64,000 nt of DNA. Origin: Erythrocercus mccallii (Eukaryota; Chordata; Aves; Passeriformes; Dicruridae). The DNA is taken from NCBI GenBank assembly GCA_013397435.1, contig VZRG01001694.1, positions 1-64,000 of the forward strand, written 5' to 3'. The notes under the pieces were generated by a model. It had not been told where the DNA came from and ran no database searches. It saw only the letters and a program-made list of their open reading frames with translations. Below are positions 49,831 through 62,391 of the stretch, piece after piece. The first letter of the stretch is position 1. Every line of letters begins with the position of its first letter. Position numbers and translations under genes: made by a program.

Positions 49831-52800
49831 AGTCTTTTTCACCCTTCCACATTTGCTGAGCTTTTCTATGAATGCTGACTTGACTGTCCAGTTGTGATTA
49901 CCCCCTCACAGAACATTTCCCTTGTATCTCTGCCTGCAGTGAATGCATGTGTCTGATGAAGGAACACAACTGCACCAAGACTGAAGGGTTTTAGCAGCCA
50001 GGAGGCTGCGCTCCAGCAGGCTGATTACAAAACCTCCAAGGCAATAGTAACTCAACTCTGATAGCCAGAAACTTGCTGGAATTACAGTAGTATTTCATCT
50101 CTGAAAGGAGTTGTTCATTATCTTGCTTAATGATCTCATCTCAGGATCCATCACTCACTTGTTCAGTTGTTTTTCTTTTTACTGCAGTATCTGGAGCTTA
50201 AATCATGAATGGCTTTAGAAAGGGCAGTCTTCACTGAGCCAAACTACACAGGCATATAGCAAGATACAAGAGTTCAGTCAGAGCTACTACAGTTTATCAG
50301 AATGAGAAGGTAGCAAAAAAAGACTTTAATTGCACACAACAGGCTCCCCTTGGCTGGTGCTTGTGCTCCCAAATGTGGGACAGCTGACCTAAATAATCCA
50401 TAAACTCAAGCAGCCTCTCCTTAACCCTTTTCTCAGTTAAACTCTTATATAAAATTGACTTTCAAAGGTGTGAAGCATCTGCACCAAATTAGACATCCAG
50501 CTGAGCACAGAGGAACAGAGCATTCTCCAGGTATAAGAACAGAAAGAGCAGACTGCAGAGGACAAAGGGTGACAAATAAAGCAAGCAACCAGCCTAAAAT
50601 CTGCATTTCTACTCCTGAAAAACTTCTCCTGCACCTCCTGACCAAGCAGCCCTCAAGTACTGGGGCACACAACTCAGGAACATTCTCTGGCATGCCAGTA
50701 TGGGACAAGATTCATGCTCCACTTAATCCAGGGAAACATTTGAACTATAGTTGGACTAGATACCCATCTGCAGCCTGAGTTATACTGTGATCCCAGAGTC
50801 TGCTCAGTTTCTGAAACAACTTAGAAAGGATATGAAGACCACTACTGCATTATTTCTAATAGAGAGGCAGACTTTGCAAATATACATCACTGTCATCCAG
50901 TAACACTGAGTTTTAAACAGTTAAGATGTACGCTTGGACTCAAACTAGGTAGAATATTTATTTTCTGTTTTCCAATTACTGTAGTAACTTTACACAACAG
51001 AAATGTATCAAGGTTTTTCGTTAGACTTTTAATGTAGTCATTTTAGCTGTACAAATGGAATATAAGAAATTACCAAAACAGCTCAGAGGTGTAAATCCTT
51101 TTAGAAATTAAAACTGGTATTTTGTGTCCTATCCACCATTTTTAGGTTTTAATATTGTACATTTTTTCAACATTCAAAAAAAAAAACAAACCCCAAACAT
51201 TTAAATGGGTCTGAAATCCCACTAAAACCTCTACAGGCTAAATGCCAGCAATGTTTAACACTGGAGCAGTATAATCTCTACATCAGTGGAATTGAAGAGG
51301 TTTGCTCAGAAAACACATGCAAGTACACAGATGTCCTTTACTAAAGAAAATATTTAACCCTGTTTCCGTTACACAGAAGTTTGCATGCCCAGGAATTCAG
51401 CACACAAAATATATTTAAATTTAACATGTATAATTTTTGTTGGATTTTCTTATTGTAGCACATACACATAAATAAAGGGACAGGGAAATACGCTTATAAA
51501 ATACTATCAACTCTGCATAGTAAATGGAAGAAAATGTGATTACGTTTCATTTGAAACAATCAGACGTGCTACTAAAAAGTACTATGGAGAAATTGCAGAG
51601 GAAAGTAAATCAGGAAATTTCTTCAGAGAGCAATAGCTGCTAAATACCATTAATTGGTGCTGTACATTTCCTATGGAGCTCTTTGTGAAAGCAGTAAAGT
51701 TTAAAGCCACATTTACTGAGTAAAAGACTGATGACACTCCTTCCAAGCAGTTCAGATGACCTTACTACCCCATAACTCTTCTTTTTGTGGGAAAATTTAA
51801 TCTGAGTCCTCTTGCTTGGCATTCACAGGAACGGCAGTAAGCCCTGGAAGCAAAGCACAGTAAATATCAGCTGATAAATTTTCATGTGTGCGCATGAAAA
51901 GAACCAGCAATTCTTATGAGTTCTGTGTAACCAAGGCAGTCTAGAGTGCTATTTCTCATTGAATATATGATTTTTTAAATTGAGCTGAGTCACAGATTGT
52001 CCAATACAAAATGCTGATTTTTTAACCTTTGATTTGTCTCAATCATAACAGGAAAAATAAATAGATGATAAAACTAGTAAGGAATTAATAAGAAAAGACC
52101 TAGTAAGGTCTTTTCAGTTTTGCACAGAAACAGTTTCTCACAATAAAACTGATACTCTAATTCTAAGCTTCTGAACAAGACATTCTTCTAAAGCTTTGTA
52201 TCCATTGGTACTATAACTCAGAAGCTTCTAAGTTAATTTCATTTATTTTAATGTCTTTTCTTCATCTGGAAAATTTAATGCTTCAATATGCTGTTCTTTT
52301 AAATCAGAAAATAATATTTTATTACAGCTATAGGGAGAGTTAGTGCTGCTTTAACGAGTAAGTTAGATTTTCATCCAGGCTCCTGCCTCAGTGTTTGATG
52401 AACAAGAAATCTGAAAAATCAGAGCTGATAACATCCCTTTCCCAAATGATGAAAATAGGTATACTTCCTATTTATTTCCATGGATGACACTAAGCCATGT
52501 CATACCTAAGGCTTTTTGCATCAAAGAGAATCAGGTTTGGGTTTGTTTCATTGCTTTTATTCTAAAAGTACTGGTAAATTGATTTGAGGTTTTGTTTTGT
52601 TTTGTTTTTAAATCTTTAATTCTTGGTGGCTGCTACCTCCAGGGTACATCTTCCAAAACACTTTATTAATACAAAGATTTAAAAAAACCTTCCTTTTCTT
52701 CTGTGAGTTTTCATTAAATTACAAGCTAAAATGTGTCCAGAAAATGTGTCCACTCTTGTGATGTGATCCTGGCCCAGACACAGCTTTATACCAGCTCAGC

Positions 52801-55800
52801 CCAAACTTTTGCATTCTGTGAGCTTTTTAAACTCAATTTTTGTTTTTCACCTGACTCTTGGAGGCTCCCCCTGCCTGTTCAAGCTCACAGCACCTTCCTT
52901 ACAGACAGCTCCAGTTAACCCAGGCTTCTGAGGGAGCCTAAGAATGCGTGTGAGTAGAAGAAATACTGAAAGACAGCAAGCACACTGAATCAAGTTTGTT
53001 ACAGCTGAGTATAAGCTCTATTATAAAATAAAGAAAAATAAGAATAGCTGCAAACACCATGCTGACAAAACAAACAAGAACATAGATAAATTTTTCTGGC
53101 TTTACCTTGTGTGACATAGAGAGTTTTGATCTTCACTTAAGATCAGCATGCCTAAATCCATTTAGGATCAGTTTAAACCGCATCAGTTTAAAACAAATTC
53201 CAGCTGGTGCCATTAAATAGACACAAAGTGTGCCTGTTTTCTTCTGTCACATGGTTCACACTACTGTAATATCAAACTTAGTTTCCAGTCTCAACTTTCT
53301 GCTTCTATCACTGTGCCAGACAGAATATGCCCTCCAAAAAGTCATGGCAAGGAAGCACGCAGTGAAAGACCCAACAAGATTATTCTTCATTGACTATATA
53401 TGAATATTTTAGTTCAGCTTTGTGGTTACATTTGATAATCAAACATCTCAACTGTAGGTAGGAGAAAAAGTAGATGAGCTATCAAGTTAATTTTTGAAAT
53501 ATTTAACTTGGTACCCCACTGTACTGGGCTGCTATACCAGGAAGGAAAATTTATGCTTCCTTTCATCACCAATGTGTTAATATCACTGTGGAGGAGCAGC
53601 TCGTCAAATACAGAGCTCTAAGTAAAATTTCAGCCTGTTTTATGAAATCCATGTTCCTGAAATCAGACAACCAACAACAACAACAAATAAAATCACAAAA
53701 ACTCTCCAAACAAAGAACAACCCACAAAGCCAAAACAAAAAATACAAGAGACATGCCCAATACATATAAAAGTAATTCCAGGTGTTCTCACAGTTTCCTG
53801 AAACACCATCTTTGTACTTTCCTCCCTGACAAAAAAAGGTGCTTACCAAGTTACCTGTATTTTGACCTATCCTGAAACCAGCAAGTTATCATTACATCAA
53901 TCATGAAAAAATATGTGTAAACTGTGAAACTTTTCAGTGTCTGAAAATAGAGCTGCCTGTTTTTTGCAACATCCTGTGTACAAGCAGGGATCAGGGAGAA
54001 GAAAAATTGTAAGTGAAGCAAGTACCATGAAAGCTGTTATGAAGGAAAGCACTGTGTTAATATGCTGATAATCTGACCCATGATAGCCCTTTAAGGGGTT
54101 TTGATACACAAGATGAAAGGAAAAGTTGATCAGGAGAGAATAAAATACTTTCAGTGTTACCGGAGAGACTTTTTTTCCAATAATGCCACAGAGATCTAAC
54201 AGTATGGTTAGGGCAAACAGATTATTGTAAGGAAACTACCAAATATTTTGCAATATACTGAGCCAAAAATATTACATGACTGTGTTTTAAGGCACTTCTA
54301 GACACAGTACTTGAGCTGTTTACTGAGCAGTCCACAAACAGCCTACACAGATACTTGATTTTATCAATGCAGGCCACCCACATCTGACCCAGTAAAAGTG
54401 TACATGTGCAAGAAGAATCCCCCCAAAACAGTACATCTTTTTTATATAATCTGACCTTTAGCAAACAAAACCTCTTATTTTCTGTCATGTTCATACAGAA
54501 AGAAATCTGGTACATAATTTCATGGAAAATGCACTGGAAACATTTCTCTATCACTGAGCATGGCATTAAGTCAACACAGGAATTTCTTCTGAGACTTGTC
54601 AATACCTCAGCATTTCTTTTAGTTCCAAGTTTATGGAAAAATAGCAATACAAAATGTTTACACATTACTCATGTACCTAATGGGGTTCAGTCTGGCAAGG
54701 TAAACCTGAGACTCCCTGAGAAAAAATGAAAGGACAACGTAGAGTTGCTCATTATAGGAGGTGCTGGACAACACATGCTGACAATTACTATGTGTTTTGA
54801 AAATGTGTATTTTGCTTGTATTTCCCTTAGAGCAGAGGCAGAATAAAAAATAACAGAAACCATATATTTTCTTTTTCCAAAACCTACAATTTATTTATAG
54901 AAAAACACTTGTGGACAAACTGTAAGGTTTCAGAACAGGGAGAGAAGGGAGTAATAGAGCCTAAAGCAGCAAAAAAAAAGAAAAAAAGTAAAAAAAAAAA
55001 ATTTAAATGCAATGAACAAATCTCCACCAGAGAACCACCACCATGTTTCAATTTGGTTTGGAAACCATAGCCTGCACTGACCAAACATTTTGGTTTATAT
55101 TTTCAACTTATTCCTCATGTGGGGATCCAGTTCTCATGTGTCAAGTCAAACATGAGTAATTAGGAGAGAATAAGCCCTTGGCATAAAATGAACATAGGAT
55201 TTTTCTATATACAGCACTGAAAGGAACTTTCTCCTCTAGAGACAGAAAAGCTGAAAACCAAACAGTTTTACTGCAAAAGTATTTGCTTCATGCTTCTTAT
55301 CAGTCAGCACAGATCTTAACAGAGACACCAGGGAAATGGAGAACAGTGGGATACTTTCCTTCAGATACAGGAATGCCTACAGGACCAGGTCATGGGGAAA
55401 CTGAGCTCTGCTGTAGCCAGGTTGTGTTTATGCAACACGCACAGAGAAAATCAGTTTTGACTACTGTAGAATAATTACCAGCCAAGATGCATTCCCTTCC
55501 CTCAAGCAACACTTCAGACAGGTACTATCAGAAGACAGGAAACTTACCTAAGGGTTAAAACAACAACAACAAAAAAATCAATCACACTGCAAATAAGATC
55601 ATATTCAGCATTAAAGGATGAACAGCATGAACAGCCTTTTGTGAATTAGATGGCATACTGCAACTGTGCCCCAAAGCAAACTGGGCAGAAGATGCTGTGT
55701 AATAAGCAATTAATAAAAAGCACCCAGCACATTGAGTGCTGAAAGATTACCTCACTTCTTTTAAGCAATGACTCTTAGCTTCTGTATACATCTAGACACC

Positions 55801-58800
55801 TTGATTTCCTTATCTCTTTAGATTTTTATGACATAATGATCATCTCAAGTCATCTGAAAGTGCAACAAAGGGGAGACATCAGTGAGCAACTTCTATGTTA
55901 AGCACAGCAAGCATTCCTAGTGACTCACCACACCCATCCATTTTTCTCTACCTGAATAAAAATGTCCCACGAAAATAGGAAAATTCAAGTTTCAAAGGGG
56001 CTAAGTATAAAGTCTTCCGAGACCATGAAAAATGCTGTCACTATTCATTTTTCTATTTCACTTGACTTACTCATCTGTCTCCATGACTTCACATTGTAGC
56101 TTTTCAACAACTAATCCCACAACCCCATTTGAATGGTAGAGGAACAAGATAGGTCTAATAGCATATTAAGTAGCAATGGCACTTTGTTTCCCATATGAAT
56201 GATACTTTTTCCTGCCTATTAATATTTCATTTTACCAAGTCTGTTTACCAAACGGCTAAAAAGTTCAGATCAAATGTAAATGAAAAAGATGTTACAGTCT
56301 ACGTTTTATTAGCAGACAGCGCGCAGTTGTGGAGTAAGACTTTTGTAGGAAGAATGGCAAGCTGTATCCTCAGTTATCTAGTTGGATAGCACAGTGATGA
56401 CTGATGAAAGCTTTTCTCCTTGTATCCTACAGGCTGTTGCCAGGGCAGTTAATGTCTGGCTCTACTATAATGTTAGTTCCCAATAAACATCGCATTATTT
56501 TGCTTAGTTCTGCTCAACAATCCCCTTTTAAAAAAATCACCTAATCCCATCAAAACTTATTGCAGTTTTCTATTTTCTGGTTTTGCATGTCTCACACTAT
56601 GTAATTCATTCAGATGGTGACCAGAGGATTTAGTCTTGAGGTCAAACATAAGTTACAGAAGAAAAAAATCTTATGCTGAGAAAAACTGCTTCTTGATGTG
56701 TACTTAACTTTTAATGCAGCGTGCACTTGGAAGCCATGAGAGAGTTAAACCTGCCCCAGACCTTGCCAGCTGCTCTATGCACTTCCGAAATAACCTTGGG
56801 AAGGAGCTAGCAACAATCTGTGTCCCAGCTCCCAGGATGCCAGGCATTCACACATTACAGCAACAGATGTTGGATTACAGCACGGCAGCTTTCTGTCCTG
56901 GCACACTTTCATTTGTTTCCAGCCATCATCTCCACTGACCTCCTACAGACCTCAGATCAAAACCAAAGTGGGGCATTCAGGATCTCAGACAAAATGCAGC
57001 CTTCCCTCAGTGTGATGTTACCTGACAAACCAAAACTGAAAGCACACCAGATTTCAGATACAGTCACAGTATCACACACTGACAGTCTTTAAGACAGTGC
57101 TTACATTAGTAAAATTGGCATATAAAAATTGAACCTGGCAGAACTCTTCCCATCCCAAGAAACCAGCATCAAATTTTCCCAGTTACTTCATCATCACAAA
57201 ACAACATGTGATTGGCCCATACAAAACCAGGAAGCATACCCTGGTTGTTCAAATAGGTCACGAGGTTTCCCCAGATACTGTTGAAAAAGATGGCCCTTAA
57301 CTTCAGCTTCATTCCCAAGAATTTTGGAAAATACAATGCTATTTATCAATACCCCAAACAATTGGGTGAAGTTTGTATTTCTGCAGACCTTCTGTGTCAT
57401 GACTGATACTGAAATTTTTTTTTCTGCATTATGAAGGGATTTCAAAGTAAAATCTTCCCAAGCACACAGAACAGTCTCCACAGCAGTTCTTTTTCACATA
57501 AGCATTTGCCAAAAAGGTGATACTCATGGGAAAATATTTTTTTACACTCAAACAGGAATGTTCAAACAAGTTAGTTCCTATAATTGTATGAAGATTATGA
57601 CAGAGCAAACAGGAGAATGAATGCAAACAAACCCTATCTGTGAACTGACACTTGAAATAATGTACATAACTGGTATAGAGAAGTCAGATACTAATGAATA
57701 AAGGAGCAGCAATGCCTGAATTTTTTGCCAAAAAATGCATAAGACACAAACTGGGGCTGGTTATATAACCTGAAATACCCTAGCCTTAAACATCCTTCCC
57801 TCCTATAACCTGCTCTTACCTACAGTAAAAACGTATCTGTACCTGAAGGGCACTATGCATCATTTCATATTCTTTGTTTCAGAATTAGTATCACTTGCAA
57901 GGAAACAGATCTGGAACTCAAGCCAAAAAACAAGTCTCTGAACTGGTATACAGCAGTTGTCAATACACAACATACAGTGGTCAAGCAATTTTGCATTAGC
58001 AGAGTCAAAAAAAAGCTCTGAACTTTAGAGTGCTCCCCTGACATTTGATGTCTTCAAGGGGAAGTCTTCAGGGGAAAGATGAAGGGTCAGAGAATGACCA
58101 GCAAACAGTGGTGGCAGCCACCTCCATTCCTCCAGCTCTTCATCTGATGAGCTCACCAGCCAAAAGTCCTATAAACCATTTCCTACTAGGTCCGCAGATG
58201 TACCCTCTGATTTGTGGATAATTTTTTTATGTGTCCTCTGGGTATCCAGACAGAGGTCATCTCTGTGGTCACTGTGTCATGCAGCTCTTCCAGCAAGCTG
58301 GAACAACTGAAAACATTACATTTGGTCAGAGAAGTGTCAGGAGGCTAAACTGCTTCACGCTTCATTCATGGGCCTAACAAGGACATGTGAGGGGATTTTG
58401 TGTCCTTTTGTCTCTCCTCTGTTCTCCTCTGTTCTTTTCTTTTGCTCTGTCCCAGCTGGTGTCATTAATAATCCTAGTGTAGATTTCATTTGGTCTGACC
58501 TCTGTTTAGGAGGGAGACTACAGTAAATCCTCTTAAAGGACCAGGGAAAAGCTTGGGTGTTATTCCAACACCAGTTCTGCCTGCCTTAAAGAGAACCTTC
58601 AGAGAGGTAGGGCATTTGAGAGAGTGTGTGGGAACGTTTACAACAGTGCTGCTTTTGATAGGTGTTTCTTAGTAGCCAGTTACCCTATTGAAGGAAATAA
58701 TCCTTGCAATCCCCATTTAGGACAGGACATGTGACACAAACAGTTCAGGGTTTTTTCAGTCCTATCACCAGGGTGTCGAGTGGCAGCAAAACGGCACAAA

Positions 58801-60136
58801 ATGTTCTGCCCCATAAAAATCTCAGATCTTAATGAAACCTTAACAGTTGCCAGGGAGCCAGCTTTCTTGTGTTACGGGAAAGCAAACACAGATTTGATGT
58901 GCCAGGGGTCTCATATTCCACCAAAAACAGCTTCCAGGGTTAAAGTCAGCAGAAGACAGACGTGCTGCCTTTTCCCATCAGCCACCCACATCCTGTGCCA
59001 AGTCTGCTTGAGACCACAGTGAGAACTAACTGGAAGTCAGCTGAGGGAGTCTATGCATCTCTTGCATAGCACAGGTTTGGAAACATTCACCCTTCCCTCA
59101 ACAGCTGCCTTCAGAAGGTCATCAAGGAATAATTTGGAGTACAAAGGCAATCAGACAATGAAACTCTCAGATCATGGCTATAAATACTTTCCCTACTGCT
59201 GTTTTAGTAAAAGGACAGTAATGCCACCTGTACACATACTATTCAATCCACTTGCATTAACTACTCAGAAAACATGTTATTAATAAATTAACTTTTCAAA
59301 AGCTTATTTAGCTCCTAATACCACCAGCTTTCAGTAAGACGCCCAGCTGTGATACATCTCAGAGCCTATATCTCTAATGGACAGAACCAAGCATCTCCCA
59401 GGTCTCTGCGGGGAGAGTTTCTGCACCTGATGCCTTTTTCAACCTAGAAATGAAACAACACACACTTTCAAGATAATAGTAGGAGGTAATATAAAAGCTG
59501 GTCTTCATTGGAGGTCTCCAGAGGCAGTTATGGAGAAATGCGCACGAAAGTCCACCCCCTACAGGGATGCACACAGTCTTACAAGTTTAGTAAATTAGCA
59601 TAATTGTCAAAACCCACCAATTAGGAGCACAAGGGTTATGCAGTCAGAAGTGAGAGGAAAGCTAATGTGTCACGATTTGATGGGTGAAGGTGCAGGTGTT
59701 AACATCTTTGAAATGGGTCTTAACATCTCTACTGACTTTGGGCAGCAGGTTTGTTCCAGAGTCCAGGCAGCTTGGCTCCTGAAACAGACATGGGTCTGCA
59801 CAAGCCTGAACTTCTGAACTTTGGGGTAAAAGAATAGGTTCAAGGGTGGTAGGAATATGTGGTAGGAGGTTTGGGAAGGCTGTACCTTCCTAGTGTCACT
59901 GAAACCACTAGAAAAATGAAAGCCCTCCAACAATACTTTTAGTGCTAGAGAATCAGGGCATTACTTTTTCTGGCCCAGATGTGCAACAGAAATAATTTCA
60001 TCCACACGTAGCCCAGGTGTGCAGAGAAAATCATCCCATGACACATTAATTTTACCTAATTTTTCACAAACTTCATACAGTCAAAACCCATAGAGATTCA
60101 TTGGTTCAATATTCATTGGTTCCAAGTTACGTAGTT
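49831..60136. other. non-coding, intergenic-looking sequence with simple repeats
   Basis: No gene is recognised. Simple repeats include a GTTTT run at 52589-52609, CAA runs near 53678 and 55560, and an A-rich tract at 54971-55002. A very diverged CR1-like tail may be present around 50745-50795 (TTGGACTAGATACCC). Long frames such as 54222-54665 (minus) overlap long frames on the other strand and carry no motif. Confidence 0.4.
52589..52609. repeat. GTTTT simple repeat
   Basis: Four tandem GTTTT units followed by a T-run; an ordinary microsatellite. Confidence 0.9.
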
Positions 60137-60338
60137 CACAGAATCACAGAATGTGTAGGTTGGAAGAGACCTTCAAGATCATCGAGTTCAACCCACCCCT
60201 AACACCTCAATTAGATTATGGCATCGAGTGCCATATCCAGTCTTTTTTTAAACACATCCAGGGATGGTGACTCCACCACCGCCCCAGGCAGACTATTCCA
60301 ATACTTAATCACTCTTTCCATGAAAAACTTCTTCCTAA
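60137..60338 (-). mobile_element. CR1 LINE, 3' end segment (piece 1 of 3)
   Basis: Read leftward, this is the CR1 3' end. The tail is at 60137-60150 (CACAGAATCACAGAAT on the plus strand is the reverse of the octamer tail), preceded by the TTGGAAGAGACC block and GGGATGGTGACTCCACCACC, the end of ORF2. LTR copy C interrupts the element immediately to the right. Together with 61048-61680 and 62388-64000 it forms one long, minus-strand CR1 that runs past the window edge. Confidence 0.92.
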
Positions 60339-60431
60339 TGTTATAGATGAAATGCCAATTAAATTAATATCAAAAGGAATTTTATTATTTACAAAATAAT
60401 TTGGGAAAAAGACTGCAAAACAAACTGACAA

Positions 60432-60457
60432 AGTGCTAGGCCTAGGAATCCGGCACT
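60432..60457 (-). other. R-region hairpin, copy C
   Basis: AGTGC (60432-60436) pairs with GCACT (60453-60457), with one further inner G-C pair separated by mismatches. The loop again holds CCTAGG. Relative to copies A and B the fifth pair has changed from T-A to C-G. The stem is shorter than in A and B. Confidence 0.55.
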
Positions 60458-60848
60458 GGTGGAGCAGAGAGACACGTCTATCTGGCCATCCCCTCTCTGT
60501 CCACGAGTTGCCTTTCGGCAGTTCAGTTTTTATACCCTTTTTGGTAGCTCCGGGCTAGGGCTTACAATAGAAAGACAAAATTCCCTTATGGTGCAGATGT
60601 ATTTTTGATGGACCGATATTGGTCTCTGGTCTGGCTGAAAAGATTTCCCAGTCTTGCTGAAGAGATGTAGATGGTTCTTGATGAACCAATATTGGTCTCC
60701 GGTCTGGCTCTTAGTTCTGCTGAAAAGATGTGCAGCCTTGTTGAAAAGAGTCTCTTGGGAGGGGTGCTTCATCCATTGATAGAAGCAGATGGCCTGTTGT
60801 CCGATTCCAGGTTATCAGCAGCGGAGATTGAGCATGAATAGAAGGTCC

Positions 60849-60862
60849 TTGGCCATGGCCAA
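60849..60862. other. 14-bp perfect palindrome in LTR U3
   Basis: TTGGCCATGGCCAA is self-complementary. Copy B retains 13 of the 14 bases (37310-37322). It may be a dimeric transcription-factor site in the U3 enhancer region. Confidence 0.6.
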
Positions 60863-60922
60863 CGAAGGGACTGTAGTTCCCCCACCCAGCTTTTGGATGC
60901 AAACGAAGTTCCCCCTCCCAGG

Positions 60923-60942
60923 TTTCGAGGCTTGCCTCGAAA
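60923..60942 (-). other. U3 hairpin, copy C
   Basis: TTTCGAGGC (60923-60931) and GCCTCGAAA (60934-60942) form a perfect 9-bp stem with a 2-nt spacer. The equivalent hairpins in copies A and B have different stem bases that also pair. Confidence 0.7.
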
Positions 60943-61047
60943 TGGCTTTTTGGAAATTGGCTTACAGGAGAAACTTTTAATTGGGTTAACTTTATATACA
61001 GTATAAAACATTCCAGCACAAATTATTCTTAACACATACCTATAACA

Positions 61048-61680
61048 CTAATATCCAACCTATATTTCCCTTGACACAGCCTGAGACTGTGTCCTCTCAT
61101 TCTGTCAGTTGCTGCCTGGAGAAAGAGACCAACCCCCAGCTGTCCACAACCACCCCTCATGAAGTTGTAGAGAGTGATAACATCACTCTGAGTCTCCTTT
61201 TCTCCAGGCTAAACAACCCCAGATCCCTCAGTCATTCTTCATATGGCTTGTTTTCCAAGTCCTTCACCAGTCTTGTTGCCCTCCTCTGAACACACTAAGG
61301 CGTCTCAATGTTCTTCCCAAACTGAGGAGCCAGAACCGGACACAGCATTCAAGGTGTGACCAGTGCCAAGTACAGGGGAAGAATGACCTCCCTGCTCCTG
61401 CTGGCCACACCATTCCTGATCCAGGCCACGTGCCATTGGCCTTCTTGGCCATCAGGGCACACTGCTGGCTCATGTTCAGCTGCTGTCACCAGCACCCCCA
61501 GGTCCCTTTCTGCCTAGGCACTGTCCAGCCACACCATACCCAGCCTACAGTGCTGCAGGGGGTTATTGTGGCCAAAGTGCAGGACTCAGCACTTGGACTG
61601 ATTAAACTTCATCTTCTTAGACTCTGCCCATCCATCCAACCATTCCAGATCTCTCTGCAGAGCCCTCGTACCTTCCAACA
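61048..61680 (-). mobile_element. CR1 LINE, ORF2 C-terminal segment (piece 2 of 3)
   Basis: This block between the two LTRs is the continuation of the same CR1, read leftward. The minus strand contains the CR1 ORF2 motif MSQQCALMAKKANG (near 61430-61473) in the part of ORF2 after the polymerase active site, and lower-coordinate sequence from the C-terminal region. Frames are broken. It ends at LTR copy D, where AACA at 61677-61680 is the duplicated target. Confidence 0.9.
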
Positions 61681-62391
61681 TGTTATAAATGAAAAATCGC
61701 CAATCCGATTTTTAATAGAAAAATCAAAAACGTTTATTTACAAATATTTATTTCGGAAAATTTGGAAAATGGAAAAATTGAGCCAACGATCCTCAAAACC
61801 CCGAGGAATCGGTCCGGGTGTCGGTTCCTGGTGCTGTGGGACAAGTATCAAAGCGACACAGTCTCCACGTCCACAGAGCCATGCAGTTTTCGAAGGAGTC
61901 TTATACTGTTCTTTGTAGCCCGAGGCTATGGTATACAATGACAAATATGAGCTTCTCTGGTCTCTGGTGAAGTCATCTGCAGTGAAAAAATGTAGTTGAA
62001 AAGCCGGCCAGGGTGTATCCTGGCTCTGGCTAGTGTCCGTTGTTGTTTGTTAATAGCTGTACTGGGAACTGGACAATGCGGCTGATTGCCCAGCCCCGTC
62101 CCACAGCTGTCGGCCATCAGCGAGTTTCTGTCCATTGTCTTTTAGGTCTGCTGGCCATTCGCACCTTCTTCCAAAGGGGTGGCTGCAGCCTGTTCAACAA
62201 GTTCCTGGTAATTGTCCTTTATCAGCACTGCCGGGAACTGCACCTTAGCTTATCTCCAAGCTGCTGACTTCTGCTGAAAGGAAACCTTTACAAAAAAAGC
62301 TACATTTCCTACAATCAAACTAAATATAACTATAAAAATAACAAAACATATCATAACACGAATTACACCATAAGCTCACTTATAACAAACA
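61677..62391 (-). mobile_element. solo LTR copy D, diverged TGTTATA family, inserted in CR1
   Basis: The LTR is 61681-62387 (707 bp). It begins TGTTATAAATG and ends CACTTATAACA, and AACA flanks it at 61677-61680 and 62388-62391. Ends, duplication length and general layout match copies A-C, but the middle is too different for a simple alignment by eye, so it is a sister subfamily. An 8-bp stem with one bulged base (61787-61794 with 61803-61811) lies about where the R-region hairpin sits in the others. Open frames inside are chance. Confidence 0.85.

Larger units (their letters stand above)
60335..61051 (-). mobile_element. solo LTR copy C, TGTTATA family, inserted in CR1
   Basis: The LTR is 60339-61047 (709 bp), beginning TGTTATAG and ending CTATAACA, an 8-bp perfect inverted pair. 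It is flanked by CTAA at 60335-60338 and 61048-61051. The TATA box is at 60525-60534 and AATAAA at 60381-60386 on the minus strand. U3 holds about four copies of a GCTGAAAAGAT-like motif (60634-60750) and a roughly 73-bp direct duplication of ATATTGGTCTCYGGTCTGGC. CR1 sequence resumes exactly at the right-hand duplication. Confidence 0.92.

Noticed and set aside
50745..50795. CR1-like TTGGACTAGATACCC followed by a loose tail.
   Set aside because: Only about 15 bases match well; too diverged to list as an element.
61048..61680. Possibility that LTR copies C and D are the two LTRs of one provirus with this as the interior.
   Set aside because: The interior is CR1, each LTR has its own target duplication, and the two LTRs are much too different from each other.
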